Shown: positions 50,071 through 62,048 of the stretch, one piece after another | Layout: the number at the start of each line of letters is the position of its first letter | Numbering within the stretch: position 1 is the stretch's first letter | Assembly (NCBI GenBank): GCA_905250115.1 | Contig: CAJNOI010000015.1 | Coordinates: 747,283-811,282, forward strand | DNA from: Adineta steineri | Taxonomy: Eukaryota > Rotifera > Eurotatoria > Adinetida > Adinetidae | Length of the DNA: 64,000 nucleotides | Direction of reading: 5' to 3' | Notes under the pieces: model-generated | The model's database searches: none | The model's input: only the letters and a program-made list of their open reading frames with translations | Told to the model about the DNA's origin: nothing | Position numbers and translations under genes: made by a program

Positions 50071-52269
50071 ATGAAATTTAAAGATTATTTAAATTCTCTT
50101 GTATCCAGACGTAAATCTAGTACATCTTCAAAATCTCATCATCCGATCATACATAAAAAGAATACTCAAGAATCAACAACATCAGCTGATTGCCATTATG
50201 ATATATGTGGCTATGAAGATATAAATGGTATTGTTAGTAATGATCAGCATACTCGTACTCAAATATTACTAGCTCGTCATGCTGAATTAGTTAATACGAT
50301 AGTTGAAACACGAATATCCCAAGAGAATACATTTCCATCATGTTCTCAATGTCGAGTTTCCCGTCAATCATCACCCATGATACCACCACCACCATTACCA
50401 CCACCTCTTCCGCCTAAATTATCATTAGAACAACAAATAACACTTTCAAATCGTCAATATTCAAGTACATTAGCAACATGTAGTCCACACCGTGAATGCC
50501 AGCATCTACAGAAACAACCACAACAACAACAACTACTTTATTATCAATCACCTTTAACATCATCACAATATCCAGGCACAAATACAAATATTAATTCATC
50601 AAGCAGTAGTTCATTATGGACAACAACAACTGAAAGTTTATCTAAAAAACAACGTTCAAGAATTCGTACAAATCCTTGGATTAATAAATCATCAACAAAT
50701 AATCGACAATCAACTTTTATTGAATCATCACATCTATTCAATCATCAACCATCACCAGATTTATCCTTATCACATCCTGAATATGGTATTTATGATTCAA
50801 CATATCGTACATCACCGTCAGGTATAACACATTCAGAATCATTTCCACAAACAACATCAAATGGAAATGTTCATATAAACAATCCTTCAACTTCTTCTTC
50901 TTCTTCTCCTCCTCCTCCTCTTCCTCCATCAGCACCAGCACCAACAACATCAAGTGTTATTCTACATCAAAGTGATAGTGGACATGGATTTTCTCTTTCG
51001 AGTTCAAGAGTTATTAATTCATCATTATCATCGACATCAACATCATCTTCTTCTTCTTCATCACCTTCATCACCTCCGCCAAGTTCATCATCACCAGATG
51101 ATACAAGTGCTGATGGTATTTTATCAAATAATAAACAATCTTATCGTCAAAAGAAACTTAAAAAGAAAACTTTATCAACATCACCATTATCAAGAAAGAA
51201 AAGTCCAGCACGTAATATAAATATAGAACAAAATTTTTGTTCCAACACAATTTCTTCTGATGGTGGTAGTCTAACAAGACGAACAAAAAGTAAGTCAAAA
51301 GAAGAAGAAGAATTTATTTCCAAAGAATATTATATTTCAATTATTCTAGCTCATCAAATACCTTCCACAAATTCTGCTCAATATCGTTATCAACGATCAT
51401 TAGGTATTAGAAAACCTAGTCCTATTAAAACATCAATCGATCGCAAACATTCAAAACAGCAACATTCACATAGTTCATCATCTCAATCAATTGATGATCA
51501 TTTTTCATTAGAATTTGAAGAAATACTTGAAAATGAACGTTCATGTAAACAACGAAAAGATAAACAATTTTCAACAAAATCAATTTCACCAACTAAAAGT
51601 CCATTTATACTTCCATTAGATGAAATAAATAAAAAAAATACTTCTCCACCATCACCCATTGTATTTACTTCAACATTAACAAAAACAAATTCACGTGCTA
51701 TTTTAAAACATATTGAAGAAATTGAAAATGAAATTCGTTTAATTAAAAATTTAGATATTGCTAATAATGGTGAAGATGAAGAAGTACAAGAACGTGAAGA
51801 AGAAGAAGAAGATGACGATGAAGATGAAGAATATATTATTTCACCACATGCTTATCCTGAAGAAGATATTGATTTAGAAGATGAAAATAATAATGATATA
51901 GAAGAAGTAGTAATTCAAGATGGACGACAATCAATTTATGATCAAGTTGATCAATGGGTTGAAAAATGTTTAACAACAACAGCAACAACAACTAATAATA
52001 ATAATAGTCCATCTACACGTCTTCATACAGAATGTGATCATTTATCTAAAACAATAAAAGACTATGTTGTATGTGTATGTCCGAATGATAATCAACAAAC
52101 TATACCAATACCAGAACAAACAACACAATTAATGACAGCATTCTATTTAAGTTCAATACCAACTCGAACAACAAAACGAACATCATCATTTATTGCTGAG
52201 CCAGTAAAATTAGAAGAATCTCAAACAGTAACTCAACATTTAAAATCTATACATGAATGTCCTTTTTAA
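50071..52269 (+). CDS. Large intronless disordered protein of unknown function
   Basis: One open frame of 732 residues, not recognised. The N-terminus (MKFKDYLNSLVSRRKSS) is basic and could form a short amphipathic helix. It is followed by CHYDICGYEDI and a moderately ordered segment ILLARHAELVNTIVETRIS. Two polyproline patches (MIPPPPLPPPLPPK about residue 103-116 and SPPPPLPPSAPAP about 279-291) are classical SH3/EVH1 ligands. Long Ser, Gln and Thr runs, a mid Lys/Arg cluster (QKKLKKKTL), a helical EEIENEIRLIK segment and a Glu/Asp block (about 570-590) follow. Near the C-terminus YDQVDQWVEKCL may be a short ordered motif. Intronless structure is unusual here. A scaffold or cytoskeletal adaptor role is possible but unproven. 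Confidence 0.7.
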   Translation: MKFKDYLNSLVSRRKSSTSSKSHHPIIHKKNTQESTTSADCHYDICGYEDINGIVSNDQHTRTQILLARHAELVNTIVETRISQENTFPSCSQCRVSRQSSPMIPPPPLPPPLPPKLSLEQQITLSNRQYSSTLATCSPHRECQHLQKQPQQQQLLYYQSPLTSSQYPGTNTNINSSSSSSLWTTTTESLSKKQRSRIRTNPWINKSSTNNRQSTFIESSHLFNHQPSPDLSLSHPEYGIYDSTYRTSPSGITHSESFPQTTSNGNVHINNPSTSSSSSPPPPLPPSAPAPTTSSVILHQSDSGHGFSLSSSRVINSSLSSTSTSSSSSSSPSSPPPSSSSPDDTSADGILSNNKQSYRQKKLKKKTLSTSPLSRKKSPARNINIEQNFCSNTISSDGGSLTRRTKSKSKEEEEFISKEYYISIILAHQIPSTNSAQYRYQRSLGIRKPSPIKTSIDRKHSKQQHSHSSSSQSIDDHFSLEFEEILENERSCKQRKDKQFSTKSISPTKSPFILPLDEINKKNTSPPSPIVFTSTLTKTNSRAILKHIEEIENEIRLIKNLDIANNGEDEEVQEREEEEEDDDEDEEYIISPHAYPEEDIDLEDENNNDIEEVVIQDGRQSIYDQVDQWVEKCLTTTATTTNNNNSPSTRLHTECDHLSKTIKDYVVCVCPNDNQQTIPIPEQTTQLMTAFYLSSIPTRTTKRTSSFIAEPVKLEESQTVTQHLKSIHECPF

Positions 52270-54621
52270 AAGTTTGACATGAGCAGTATATGTATATCTA
52301 GTATTTTAAATCTAGTTCAGATCAGTATTCAAATTTTATATCTTGTTCGTTTTCGTGCGCGATATGTAAATATATCGTTATAAATTAACGAAAAATTTTC
52401 TTAACATACACTATAGTATTTTATATTTAATGACGCGATCATTTGTCGTTTTCTATAAAATATAAACAATATGGAAAAATGCACCATGATGTGCAGCTTA
52501 TTAGTTGGTTTACCGAATGATTTTTATATGATATGATGTAATGATTGTTGTTCTATATTATTAATGAGACAACCAATTAAATGATTATGTAATAATTATG
52601 TTTTTCAATATTACTTCGTTTCATTCGAAACGAAAGTTGCTGTTGTAGTTGCATATATTATTTGTTGCTTATGTTATTTTGATATTTATAGAGAAATTAA
52701 ATACTGAACCTTTAAGATTAGATAGTAACATGATCAACATAGTATGAAGAGATAAGATGAATATAGATTATGAGAGAAAAAATCGTAAAGAATATTATGA
52801 TAATGTACGCATTCTTTATCTAGAAGAGAATTAGTAAGAAAAAACTGGTTTATACTAAAAAAAATATGATTAATAGTTAAAATTCATTCATTACTTATTT
52901 AAAATAATGTAGAACGCAAAAATCTATTCTGTTGTTTTTCTTACATCTATATTTTGTGTCTCTTTTTTACAGTACAAAATGTTTTTTTGTTATTTTTCGC
53001 GCTTATGTTGAAGATTAATAATAATAATAACATTGAATGGTCTATTAGATAAAATTAATATCTGATCAGTCTTTTGTTTTATTAATATGTATTCTTTAAA
53101 TTCTATGTTAATTGATGATACTTTCGATAAAACTCATCGAACAATAAATATAAATTTGTATAGAACTAATGAAATTTTGACATTGACAATGTATTTGAAT
53201 GATACTAGAATTGTCCTACTTTGGCGTGATGTTTTTTTGGCCTTGTGTGAAGCTTTTGATATGCATATGTAAACAAAAATATATAGAATGATTTTAACTT
53301 GCCTTATCGTACAAAACAGGTAAATCAAATGTATGATAGGATAGAAAAAATATGATTTTTCCAGTATAAACTTTCAATCAATTATATCTTTCTCGTATTT
53401 TCACAATCTGAATAAATTATTATTTCAAATGCAACGTCAACAAAGATTAAACTAAAACTACTATAGTAAATCTGAATAACTATAGCATGATACTTGAAAA
53501 TATGTCTTATATCATCATAACGTAACAGTATGAAATAACTTATCTACTCTGTTCAAATTATATTCTAATAATTATCTATTTATAAATAATTTCAAAAAAA
53601 GTGTATCATATTTCTTTCCAATAACTGATAGTGTAATGCATAAAATTGTTTTTACTTTAAGTGTATCATTTGTTCTCAACGAACGTTTAACAAGTTAGAA
53701 AAAAAATATGGTAAATATATGGGTAGTGTGAGTCAATTAAAATGCATGTTGAATACGAAAGATTCTCAATCGATAAATAAATTTATTTTCGTCTTTCTAC
53801 ATTCATATAAGATAAAAATGAATCTTATATAGAATACTAAACAAGTTTTTACATGTTGAATCGTTAAAGTATTTTTTTGCATTGTTATACAACAGAGGTG
53901 CAGAATCTTCCTCGTGCGTCTCCGCGCAGTGGGTAAATTTTTTAAAAAATGCATTTTTCAGGGAAATTCTCTAAATTTTTCAGAATTTAACTGGGGAAGT
54001 TTTGCGGAAGAATTTTCTCGGAGAAGAAAATTTTAGGTTTTTGGGAAGATTCTGCACCTCTGGTTATACAATACTAAAAAGACATTCTTTTAGTAAGGAA
54101 AATATGAATATTAGTTCATATGGATCTTTTTTTTAAAGCATAGTGACATCTGATATTGATATCAGATAAAAATTTATTTAAATCTGTTTGATATTTTATC
54201 CAATAAAAATGAAAGTCATTCATTATTACTGTGCAATCAAATTTCGTTTTTGTTTTCGTATATAGTGGTCTTTCTCTTCTTTCAATATACATTTGTATGA
54301 CCTAGAGAAAAAGACAGATATCTTATCTTCATTTAATTGATCATAAACTAAGAAAATCTCGATAGTTTTTTAAATAAAGATATCAGAAGGAACACAAAGA
54401 AAAAAGTTCTGATTGATTGTTATTACTAAACATACATAGATGTCAAGTGCGATGACGATAATCTCTTTGTAAAGGTGAGAGCTGAAACAAAATGCTATTT
54501 TTTTTTTCTTTTGTCTTGTTAATTTATATCTTTTTTTTTTTTCTTCTTATTCGACTATCAGTTATTTAGCTTGCATTTGTCTTTGTATAACAGACAACGA
54601 AATAGAAAGAAAAGCGATAAT
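52270..54621. other. Intergenic region containing a MITE
   Basis: AT-rich 3' UTR and spacer. The only structured feature is the inverted-repeat element at 53893-54062. Short open frames are not supported. Confidence 0.5.
53884..54071. mobile_element. Non-autonomous DNA transposon (MITE) with target duplication
   Basis: A 170-base element (53893-54062) with perfect 19-base terminal inverted repeats, CAGAGGTGCAGAATCTTCC at the left and its reverse complement at the right. It is flanked on both sides by GTTATACAA (53884-53892 and 54063-54071), a 9-base target-site duplication (or 8 bases plus one by chance). The interior is more GC-rich than the surroundings and has no coding capacity. CAGAGGTGC ends and an 8-9 base duplication suggest the hAT superfamily (8 bases) or a Mutator-like one (9). 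Intact repeats and duplication imply a fairly recent insertion. No transposase is seen in the window. Confidence 0.88.
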
Positions 54622-57600
54622 ATGGACGATATCGTTGGTTTTGTACCATACTCACCGGAGCTCTTATGGATAGTAATTGCAGGTCTTCTTATTGCATTTA
54701 TATTAGCTTTTGGTATTGGAGCTAATGATGTTGCAAATTCATTTGGTACAAGTGTTGGAAGTAAAGTAATAACATTACGACAAGCATGTGTTCTTGCAAC
54801 AATATTTGAAATACTTGGATCAATATTAATTGGTAAAAAGAAAATATAAATTCAAAGATATTTTTCCTATTGATTTTTTATAGGAGCGAAAGTGTCGGAT
54901 ACGATACGGAAAGGTATCATTGATCCGACATTATTTACCAATCCAAAAGAATTAATGCTTGGTCAAGTATCATCTTTATTTAGTAAATAAATCAATTTTT
55001 CTTGATTTTAAATAGATTATATTACCTATTTTGATATGAACACTTCGAGTAGAACTAAAAGAAACTTTTCCAATTCTCTGATGACATTGAATTAATGAGA
55101 ATCTATCCTAATGAGTATGCATTCGAATAACACTCTAGTTAGTTTTATTCTATTCTTGACGAAAAAATTTAAAAAGGAAATACATTTTCAAATCATACTC
55201 AATATTTGATCATGTAGTTTTTCGATAAATCTTCGAAAATTTCTTTTCAATAGGTTGTTGTATTTGGTTATTAGTTGCTACATTCTTTAATTTACCTGTG
55301 TCTGGTACACATAGTATTGTTGGTGCAACAATTGGTTTTGCACTTGTTACTCACGGTTCTCGAGGTATACAATGGCTTGAATTTGCTAAAATTGGTAATT
55401 ACAAAATAAAAATCAATTGATTAGTTAATCAAATAAATAAAAATATTCTTTTAGCTGGTTCATGGTTTATTTCACCAGCATTAGCTGGCATTATATCGGT
55501 TGGTATTTTTCTAGTGATAAAAAAATTTATTCTCGAAAAAGTAAATAGGTTTGTCATTATAATATTAAATTTAATATTGTTTTATTTTTTTAAGCCTGAG
55601 CACTTAAAAGTTGGTCTTCGTTGGTTACCAGTTTTTTATAGTGTAACAATAATGATTAATGTTTTTTCAATACTTCTTTCTGCACCACCACGTTAGTTTT
55701 AATTTTATTTCGAAAAAAAAATCAAACTATTTTAATCGATTTAGTTCTATATTTTGATCGTATTCCATTATGGGCAAAATTTGTAACGACAATTCTCGTT
55801 GGACTTCTTATTGGATTTTTCGTTCTGTTGATTGTTAAACCACGAATGAAAGTAACCATTGAAGGTTTGATTAAATTTCAGTTTTTAATAAATAATACAA
55901 AAACCTATGTGTTTTTAGAAAGTTTAAGAAAGAAACATGATCTTGATAGTCGATCAGGTGGCGGAAACGAAGTTTCACAATTAACAAAAACTGATGGAAG
56001 ATTTGAAACTTATACCGGTAAATAATAATTTGTCTTTTCATTTATTTTACTCATACATGAAAAATGAACAACTGATTATCGAAGCTCGTTATATATTTGC
56101 TAAATTAGATTTTTGATACATTTATGTAATGATATTAATAGATAGTATGAAATTCTTTTAGTTGCTCAATTGGAAAACGTAAATACAGTTGATAAAGAAA
56201 CTCAAATTGATCATATAGGAATGCTTAAAGAATTTGATTTATTAAGTCATCAACAAAAACATCCCGATCAGTTTCGTCCTTATGGTAAATAATTTTCGAA
56301 GATGATTTTCTGTTCAATAAATTAGATTTTTATTTCAGTTGAAATGCAACGTATAGGAAAAGATCCTGAAATATCAACAACTTCAGGTGTTACTAATGGA
56401 TCACGTGTACGTCGAGAAAGTGATCGTTTACGTAATGAGATTCTTGCAGTTGATGGACAACGAAATCAATTAAATAATCGTGAAGTAAAATAAAAAGAAA
56501 TGTATTTCTTAAATCTTCTTCTTCGTTTTTAATTAGAAAACAAAAATCTATCGTCTTCCACAATATGCAAATGCATCTGGTGTACCAGGTTCAATATCAA
56601 ATGAAAATAAAAGTTTATTATTATCTGCTGGTAAAGATTTGAAATTTTTCTTTTCTTTAATTGGTGATGGATAGTTATGTATATATATAAATATTAATTT
56701 TAGTATATATACCCCGTAAGTGAGATAAATGGGTTTATATAAGATAGATTTAAAAAGATTATATGCTGAAATGATTTAAAGCATGTTTTAATATATCATT
56801 CCGCATGTGATTTATATATATAGGCAATTTTTATTTCAGCGAATTAAATAAGATATTTATTTTTGCTCATGCTAATGCTATATTTCTTATTGGGCGTGCC
56901 TTTAGTTATATAATAAAAACAAGCTTACTTGTTCAATATAATTATCTTTCTTTTTTTTTGTTATATAATTTATTAGATGATGATAATATGTCGACAGTAT
57001 CAGCGAATCAACATAGTTCCAATGAAGAAATAGATGAAATCGAAGATAAAATGCCAGAAGTAACACCTAAAGAAGTTTGTTTGAAAATGAGAGATGTTAT
57101 AAAAATAATAAAAGATATGGTTTTTAGAAAATAATTGATACAACAAATGATTCAATTGAAATTGCTGGTATTTTTAAATATTTACAAATTCTTACGGCTA
57201 TATTTGGTGCTTTTGCTCATGGTGGAAATGATGTTAGGTAAATTGTTTAGATTAAGAGAAAGATATATAGATCTTTATCATAATTTTATTTTTAAGTAAT
57301 GCAATCGGTCCATTGATTGGCGTTTGGTTAATCTATGACAGTGGCCAAGTAGCTACTTCACAACCAACACCACTTTGGGTACTTTTTTATGGTGGTCTTG
57401 GTATGTCAGTTGGTCTTTGGGTTTGGGGTCGTCGTGTTATTCAAACAATTGGTGAAGACTTAGCAAAAATTACACCATCAAGGTAATGATTTTTTTGTTA
57501 TTCCTCAATATTTTCAATTATTGATTATTTTATTTGAAGCGGTTTTGTTATTGAAATTTCAACTGCATTCACCGTTCTTGTTGCATCAAATTTATCAATT

Positions 57601-57780
57601 CCAATTAGTACAACTCATTGTAAAGTTGGCAGTGTTGTAGCAATTGGTCGTGTCCGTTCAAAACAAGGTGTTGATTGGTCATTATTTCGAAATATATTTG
57701 TTGCATGGATTGTTACGGTGCCTGTTACTGGTGGAATTGCTGCAGGTGTGATGGTTATTTTTCGCCTTCTATTCTTATAA
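54622..57780 (+). CDS. Sodium-dependent phosphate transporter PiT (SLC20/PHO-4 family)
   Basis: Fourteen exons: 54622-54832, 54884-54982, 55254-55394, 55455-55540, 55595-55691, 55745-55864, 55919-56017, 56162-56284, 56339-56484, 56537-56630, 56977-57074, 57128-57237, 57297-57482, 57540-57780; 616 residues. Two PHO-4 repeats are clear: [18 protein letters not shown] near residue 31 and [18 protein letters not shown] near residue 465. Further PiT hallmarks are [16 protein letters not shown] and [13 protein letters not shown], the second repeat's equivalent. Multiple membrane helices flank a hydrophilic intracellular loop (about residues 250-440), as in PiT-1/PiT-2. It imports inorganic phosphate with Na+ at the plasma membrane. 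An in-frame ATG lies 51 bases upstream, but the start chosen fits the family's short N-terminus. Confidence 0.94.
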
Positions 57781-58033
57781 TATATGATTTTAGTTTTTAT
57801 AATAATTTTGAACAATATAATTTCATTCATACCTTCTATGTGTTTGTTTCTTTTTTTGAATTTGATTTTTTTATACTGCCTCGATTTTTTTTAAATGGCT
57901 TTATAGAACTGAATGCAATCTAGTATTCTAGAGTAATGATTCTCTAGAAAAATTTGAATTGTTAATGTATTATCAAATTAATAAATAATTCTAGATCTTT
58001 TGTGCTTTGAAAAAATATATATATATTAACAAA

Positions 58034-61000
58034 ATGGCTTCTAATAAGGTAATTAGATAGTTTAAATATAGCATAATTGTTTTAATGGTTTTATTTGTAG
58101 GAAGCATTAGCACTTGTTGTGGATGTCGGTGCTGGTATGTGTGAGGCAGCACCTGGATATGATTCACCATTACAGATGGCAAGTGATATTCTTCAAATGA
58201 TCGTTCAACGAAAAGTATGTTATCTTCAGTGTATAATGATTCACTATATATTTTATTAATTTATTGATAGCAACAGATAAACATCTTTTGATATCTGTTC
58301 CAAGTAATATTTTTGTTGCTTTTGATACAATAATATGCGAGTGTTTCTATTATGCTTATAACACGAGTACTTGAGAACTTCAACTTTGTTTTGACTCATT
58401 GGATTAAAGATATTGACATTAATAAAAATGTGAGAAGAAAACGAAGGCTTATAATTGTGTTACGAATCTATCGACCTAATCTGTGTTGAAAAATTTGATA
58501 GTTTGAGAACAACATATCGCAGCAATGAAATCGATCTAAATTAGTCTACCAATATAGTCTCTATGAGATATTATTATGACTCTTTACAAAATCTGCATAC
58601 ATATGTTGACTATGTATAGATCAAAACAATTATAAGGTAATGAGATATTGCTTTTCTCTAAAGATGCTTCTAATACTATAACAAATGCTTGATCTAACGA
58701 AAATAATATTTATAACAAAATAATAAATTCCTTTGTATTTCAATAGATGTTTCAAGAGAGTAAAGATGAATTGGCATTAATTTTATATGGTGCTGATGAA
58801 TCAAATAATGATTTAGCTGATGAAGATAATTATCGAAATATAAATGTTGTTTTTCCACTTTCAATAGCTAATTGGCATTTATTTGAAGAAATACAAAAAA
58901 TTAAACCCGGGAATAATCCTGCTGATTGTAAGTAATATAAAAACATTTAAAATGTATATCTTTTAATATTCAATTGAATTTTCTAGTGGTTGATGCAGTC
59001 GTTGTTGCTGCTGATCATCTTCGTCGTGAGACTGAGTAAGAAGAAAATATTTTTAAAGAGATAAAGATGACAAAAATTCGAATTTTAGAGGAAAACATGG
59101 TTTTGCAGCAAAACGTGTTATGTTATTCACAAATGCTGCAACAACATTTAGTGATCATAGCCTTAAAACAATTCTTGATTCACTTCAACGACAAGATATT
59201 ATTGTTGATGCTATTGGACCTACATGGGGTCAAGCAGATGAAGAAGATGAAACTGATGAAAATAATCCTTCAGATTCATCAGCACAAACAAATGGACATG
59301 AAAATGGTGATGATCATACAGATTCGAATCGTCCAACAACAAATGGTCATTCTCATTCAAGTCAAAGAAAACCTTTAACACAACAACAACAAACTGGTAT
59401 TCGAGTTATTGGTGAAATTGTTAATACAACTGAAGGAACTTTATTTACATTTCGGTATATTCATTTCAAAAAAGAGAAAGATTAATCGATCTGAAAATAT
59501 ATTTTTTATTTTTTAGAGAAGCATTAACAATTCTTAGTGTTCATCAAGCAAAAGTAGTTAAACCAACTGCAACAAAATATATATTACAATTAGCCGATCT
59601 TAAATTACATATTTGTACTTATATTCAGGTTTGAAAGTGTTGAAAACAAAATTTATTAATAAGATTAATTCTTTTCAAATAGGTTAAGGATAATAAACCG
59701 GCAATATTTCGTTTAAAAAAAGTTTATGCACGTGATCCAACAACAGAAATTAAAGTGGATCGTGGACGTTATACAAAAGATGAACAAGATCAAGAAATTG
59801 AAAAAGAAGAATTAACTGATGGATTTCGTTATGGTACGACATTTGTACCTATTAATAAAGAAACACTTGATGAAATGAAATATCAAAGTGAAAAATGTTT
59901 TTCAGTTATTGCATTTTCAGATGCTAGTATGGTATGTTAATTCAATAATATATTATTTAATTCTATATCTTTTGATTTGTTTAAGATGCGACGAAGTGTT
60001 TACTTAGGTGATACAGTTTATGAAGTCATTTCTGAACCAGGTTTTGAAGTAAGTATTCATCAAATATAAATTAATGAGTTTTAATTAAAAAAACAGAATC
60101 GATAAGTTTGTGTGGATAGTATCTGATAGGCATAGAAAAGTGATAAATAATTTCCATTCAATTTTAGGAAGAAGCTCAAGCATTTGCTGGTCTTGTTCAA
60201 GCCATGTACGATACAAATACAGTTGCTATTGTTCGTAAATGTTTTAGTGAACGAAGTGCACCTGAACTTGGCTTTATACGTCCACATATTGCACATGATC
60301 ATATTGTAAATACATAGAAAAATATATATAATTTTCGTTACTGAGAAAATTAATTATTTTTAGTGTATGTATTATGTTAAATTACCATTTGCTGAAGATT
60401 TACGTGAATTTGAGTTTGAAAATCTTGATGGAACAAAAAGAAATCAACCGAGTGATGAACAATTAAAATGTATTGATAGTTTAATAACATCAATGGATTT
60501 AACTCATGCTGATCGAAAGTATAAATTTATTTCGATAACAAACAGAAAAAGAAAATTTCAATGTTTTTTTCTTCTAGCGGCGAGGAAGCACTTCGACCTG
60601 AATATGTTTTTAATCCATATGTTCAACGAATGTTTCAAGTTTGTTAATTTTCATATATTCTATTCATTTTTTTTCATCGAATTATAAATTAAATTTTAGT
60701 CTATTGCTCGACGTGCTGTTACACCTGATGAACCATTATCATTATCAAATACAATTATGGAAATGAATGATACATTATTACGATCAGTTGCATCTAAGTG
60801 TAAACGAACATTAGATACAATTCATGAAAAATTTACTCTTCGAGATACAGATCGGCGACAGAAAATTACTACAGGTGATGCACTTTTTGGTAATATTGAT
60901 AGGTAAGAAAAATTTGTGTTAAATTTATAATAATATGATGTTAATATTGAATTTAGTTCAACGAAAAAACCTCGTCTTGATGAAAATGAAAATATTGAAG

Positions 61001-61835
61001 AGCCAATAACAGATTCATCAATAACAAATATGGATTCAGCATCATTTGAAGCTCAAGCAGCAGCGAAAAAGAAAGCAGCTCTACGCAATGTTGGTACATT
61101 AACACCAGTTGAAGATTTCAAACTTTTAATGGAACAAGGTTCACCATCATTTATTGAAATATGTAAACAAATGTGTAATCTCATACTTGAACTTGTTAAT
61201 AATTCTCATGGTGATGCTTTATTCGAAAAAGCTTTTCAATGTTTACAATGTTTACGTGATACATGTATTCAAAAATTAGAACCAAAAATATTTAATGATT
61301 TAGAATTATTACTTAAAAAACAAGCATCAACTGTTGACGGACGAAAAGATTTTTGGAAAAAAATTGTTGATGGTATGTTTATAAGAATATAATTGATTGT
61401 CAGCATTTGAAAGATGTGGGCGACGATGGCGCTCTGAATAGTAGTCAACTCTGGTTATAGAGGCGGGTGAAGATGGCGATCTGAGTAGTAGGCGAGTCTC
61501 TGGCTATAGGTGTGGGTGTGGACAGATGTGTGAGTTGGTTCGGCTGTGAATGTTTCTCTTTTTTCAAACGCCCACATTCACCTTCAAGATGAAATCATGT
61601 AATACTTTTTCTTTTTAGAAAAATTCAGTTTAATTACCAGTGAAGAATGTGTTGAATCGAATGTTATACCTGTTGAAGCAACGAAATTTCTTGAAGAAGA
61701 AACACCAGCAGAAACTCTTGCTAATGCAGCAACAACTAATGAACAAGATGGCGAAGAAGAAGATCTTGTATGTAGAAAAAAAACATTTCTCGAATATATG
61801 TATATATTGTTTTATTTTAGTTCGATCTTATCTAA
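58034..61835 (+). CDS. Ku80 (XRCC5), DNA end-binding subunit of NHEJ
   Basis: Fifteen exons: 58034-58048, 58101-58214, 58747-58927, 58987-59035, 59089-59454, 59517-59628, 59683-59931, 59986-60048, 60168-60305, 60364-60518, 60578-60638, 60700-60902, 60957-61372, 61619-61767, 61821-61835; 761 residues (human 732). Order: vWA domain (ALALVVDVGAGM...), a core barrel with DGFRYGTTFVPI and SEKCFSVIAFSDASM, a C-terminal arm (YVKLPFAEDLREFEF, NPYVQRMFQ), a helical domain (about 590-705) and an acidic tail ending EEEDLFDLI, the DNA-PKcs-binding type of motif. With Ku70 it forms the ring that loads on broken DNA ends. The vWA domain carries a 50-residue acidic/Asn-Ser insertion (about 155-205). Exons one and fifteen have only 15 coding bases each. 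Confidence 0.95.
61412..61509. repeat. Two-copy 49-bp tandem repeat in a Ku80 intron
   Basis: GC-rich (against an AT-rich background). Copies end in CTCTGGTTATAG (61449-61460) and CTCTGGCTATAG (61498-61509) and share GATGGCG and CTGA.TAGTAG. A G/T-rich partial third copy follows to about 61535. It lies wholly within the intron 61373-61618, which is longer than most in the gene. Confidence 0.7.
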
Positions 61836-62048
61836 ATTAAAATTACTCACAAATATACACAAACAACATTATTGTAGCGTACAATTATTAGATATCTAGT
61901 GTATTAAAAAGAAAGAAGCAAACAAAAAAAAATATTTGTAAATAATACTATGTGTGTTTCTGACGTGTCTTTCGTTCCGTCCTTGTCATTTAGAGAAAAA
62001 AAAATTCATAAGTAATGTAGTCCTTAATGGATATAATAAAATAAATAA

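Noticed and set aside
51055..51220. His/Leu-rich open frame inside the large disordered gene
   Set aside because: Frame-shifted reading of Ser/Pro codon runs.
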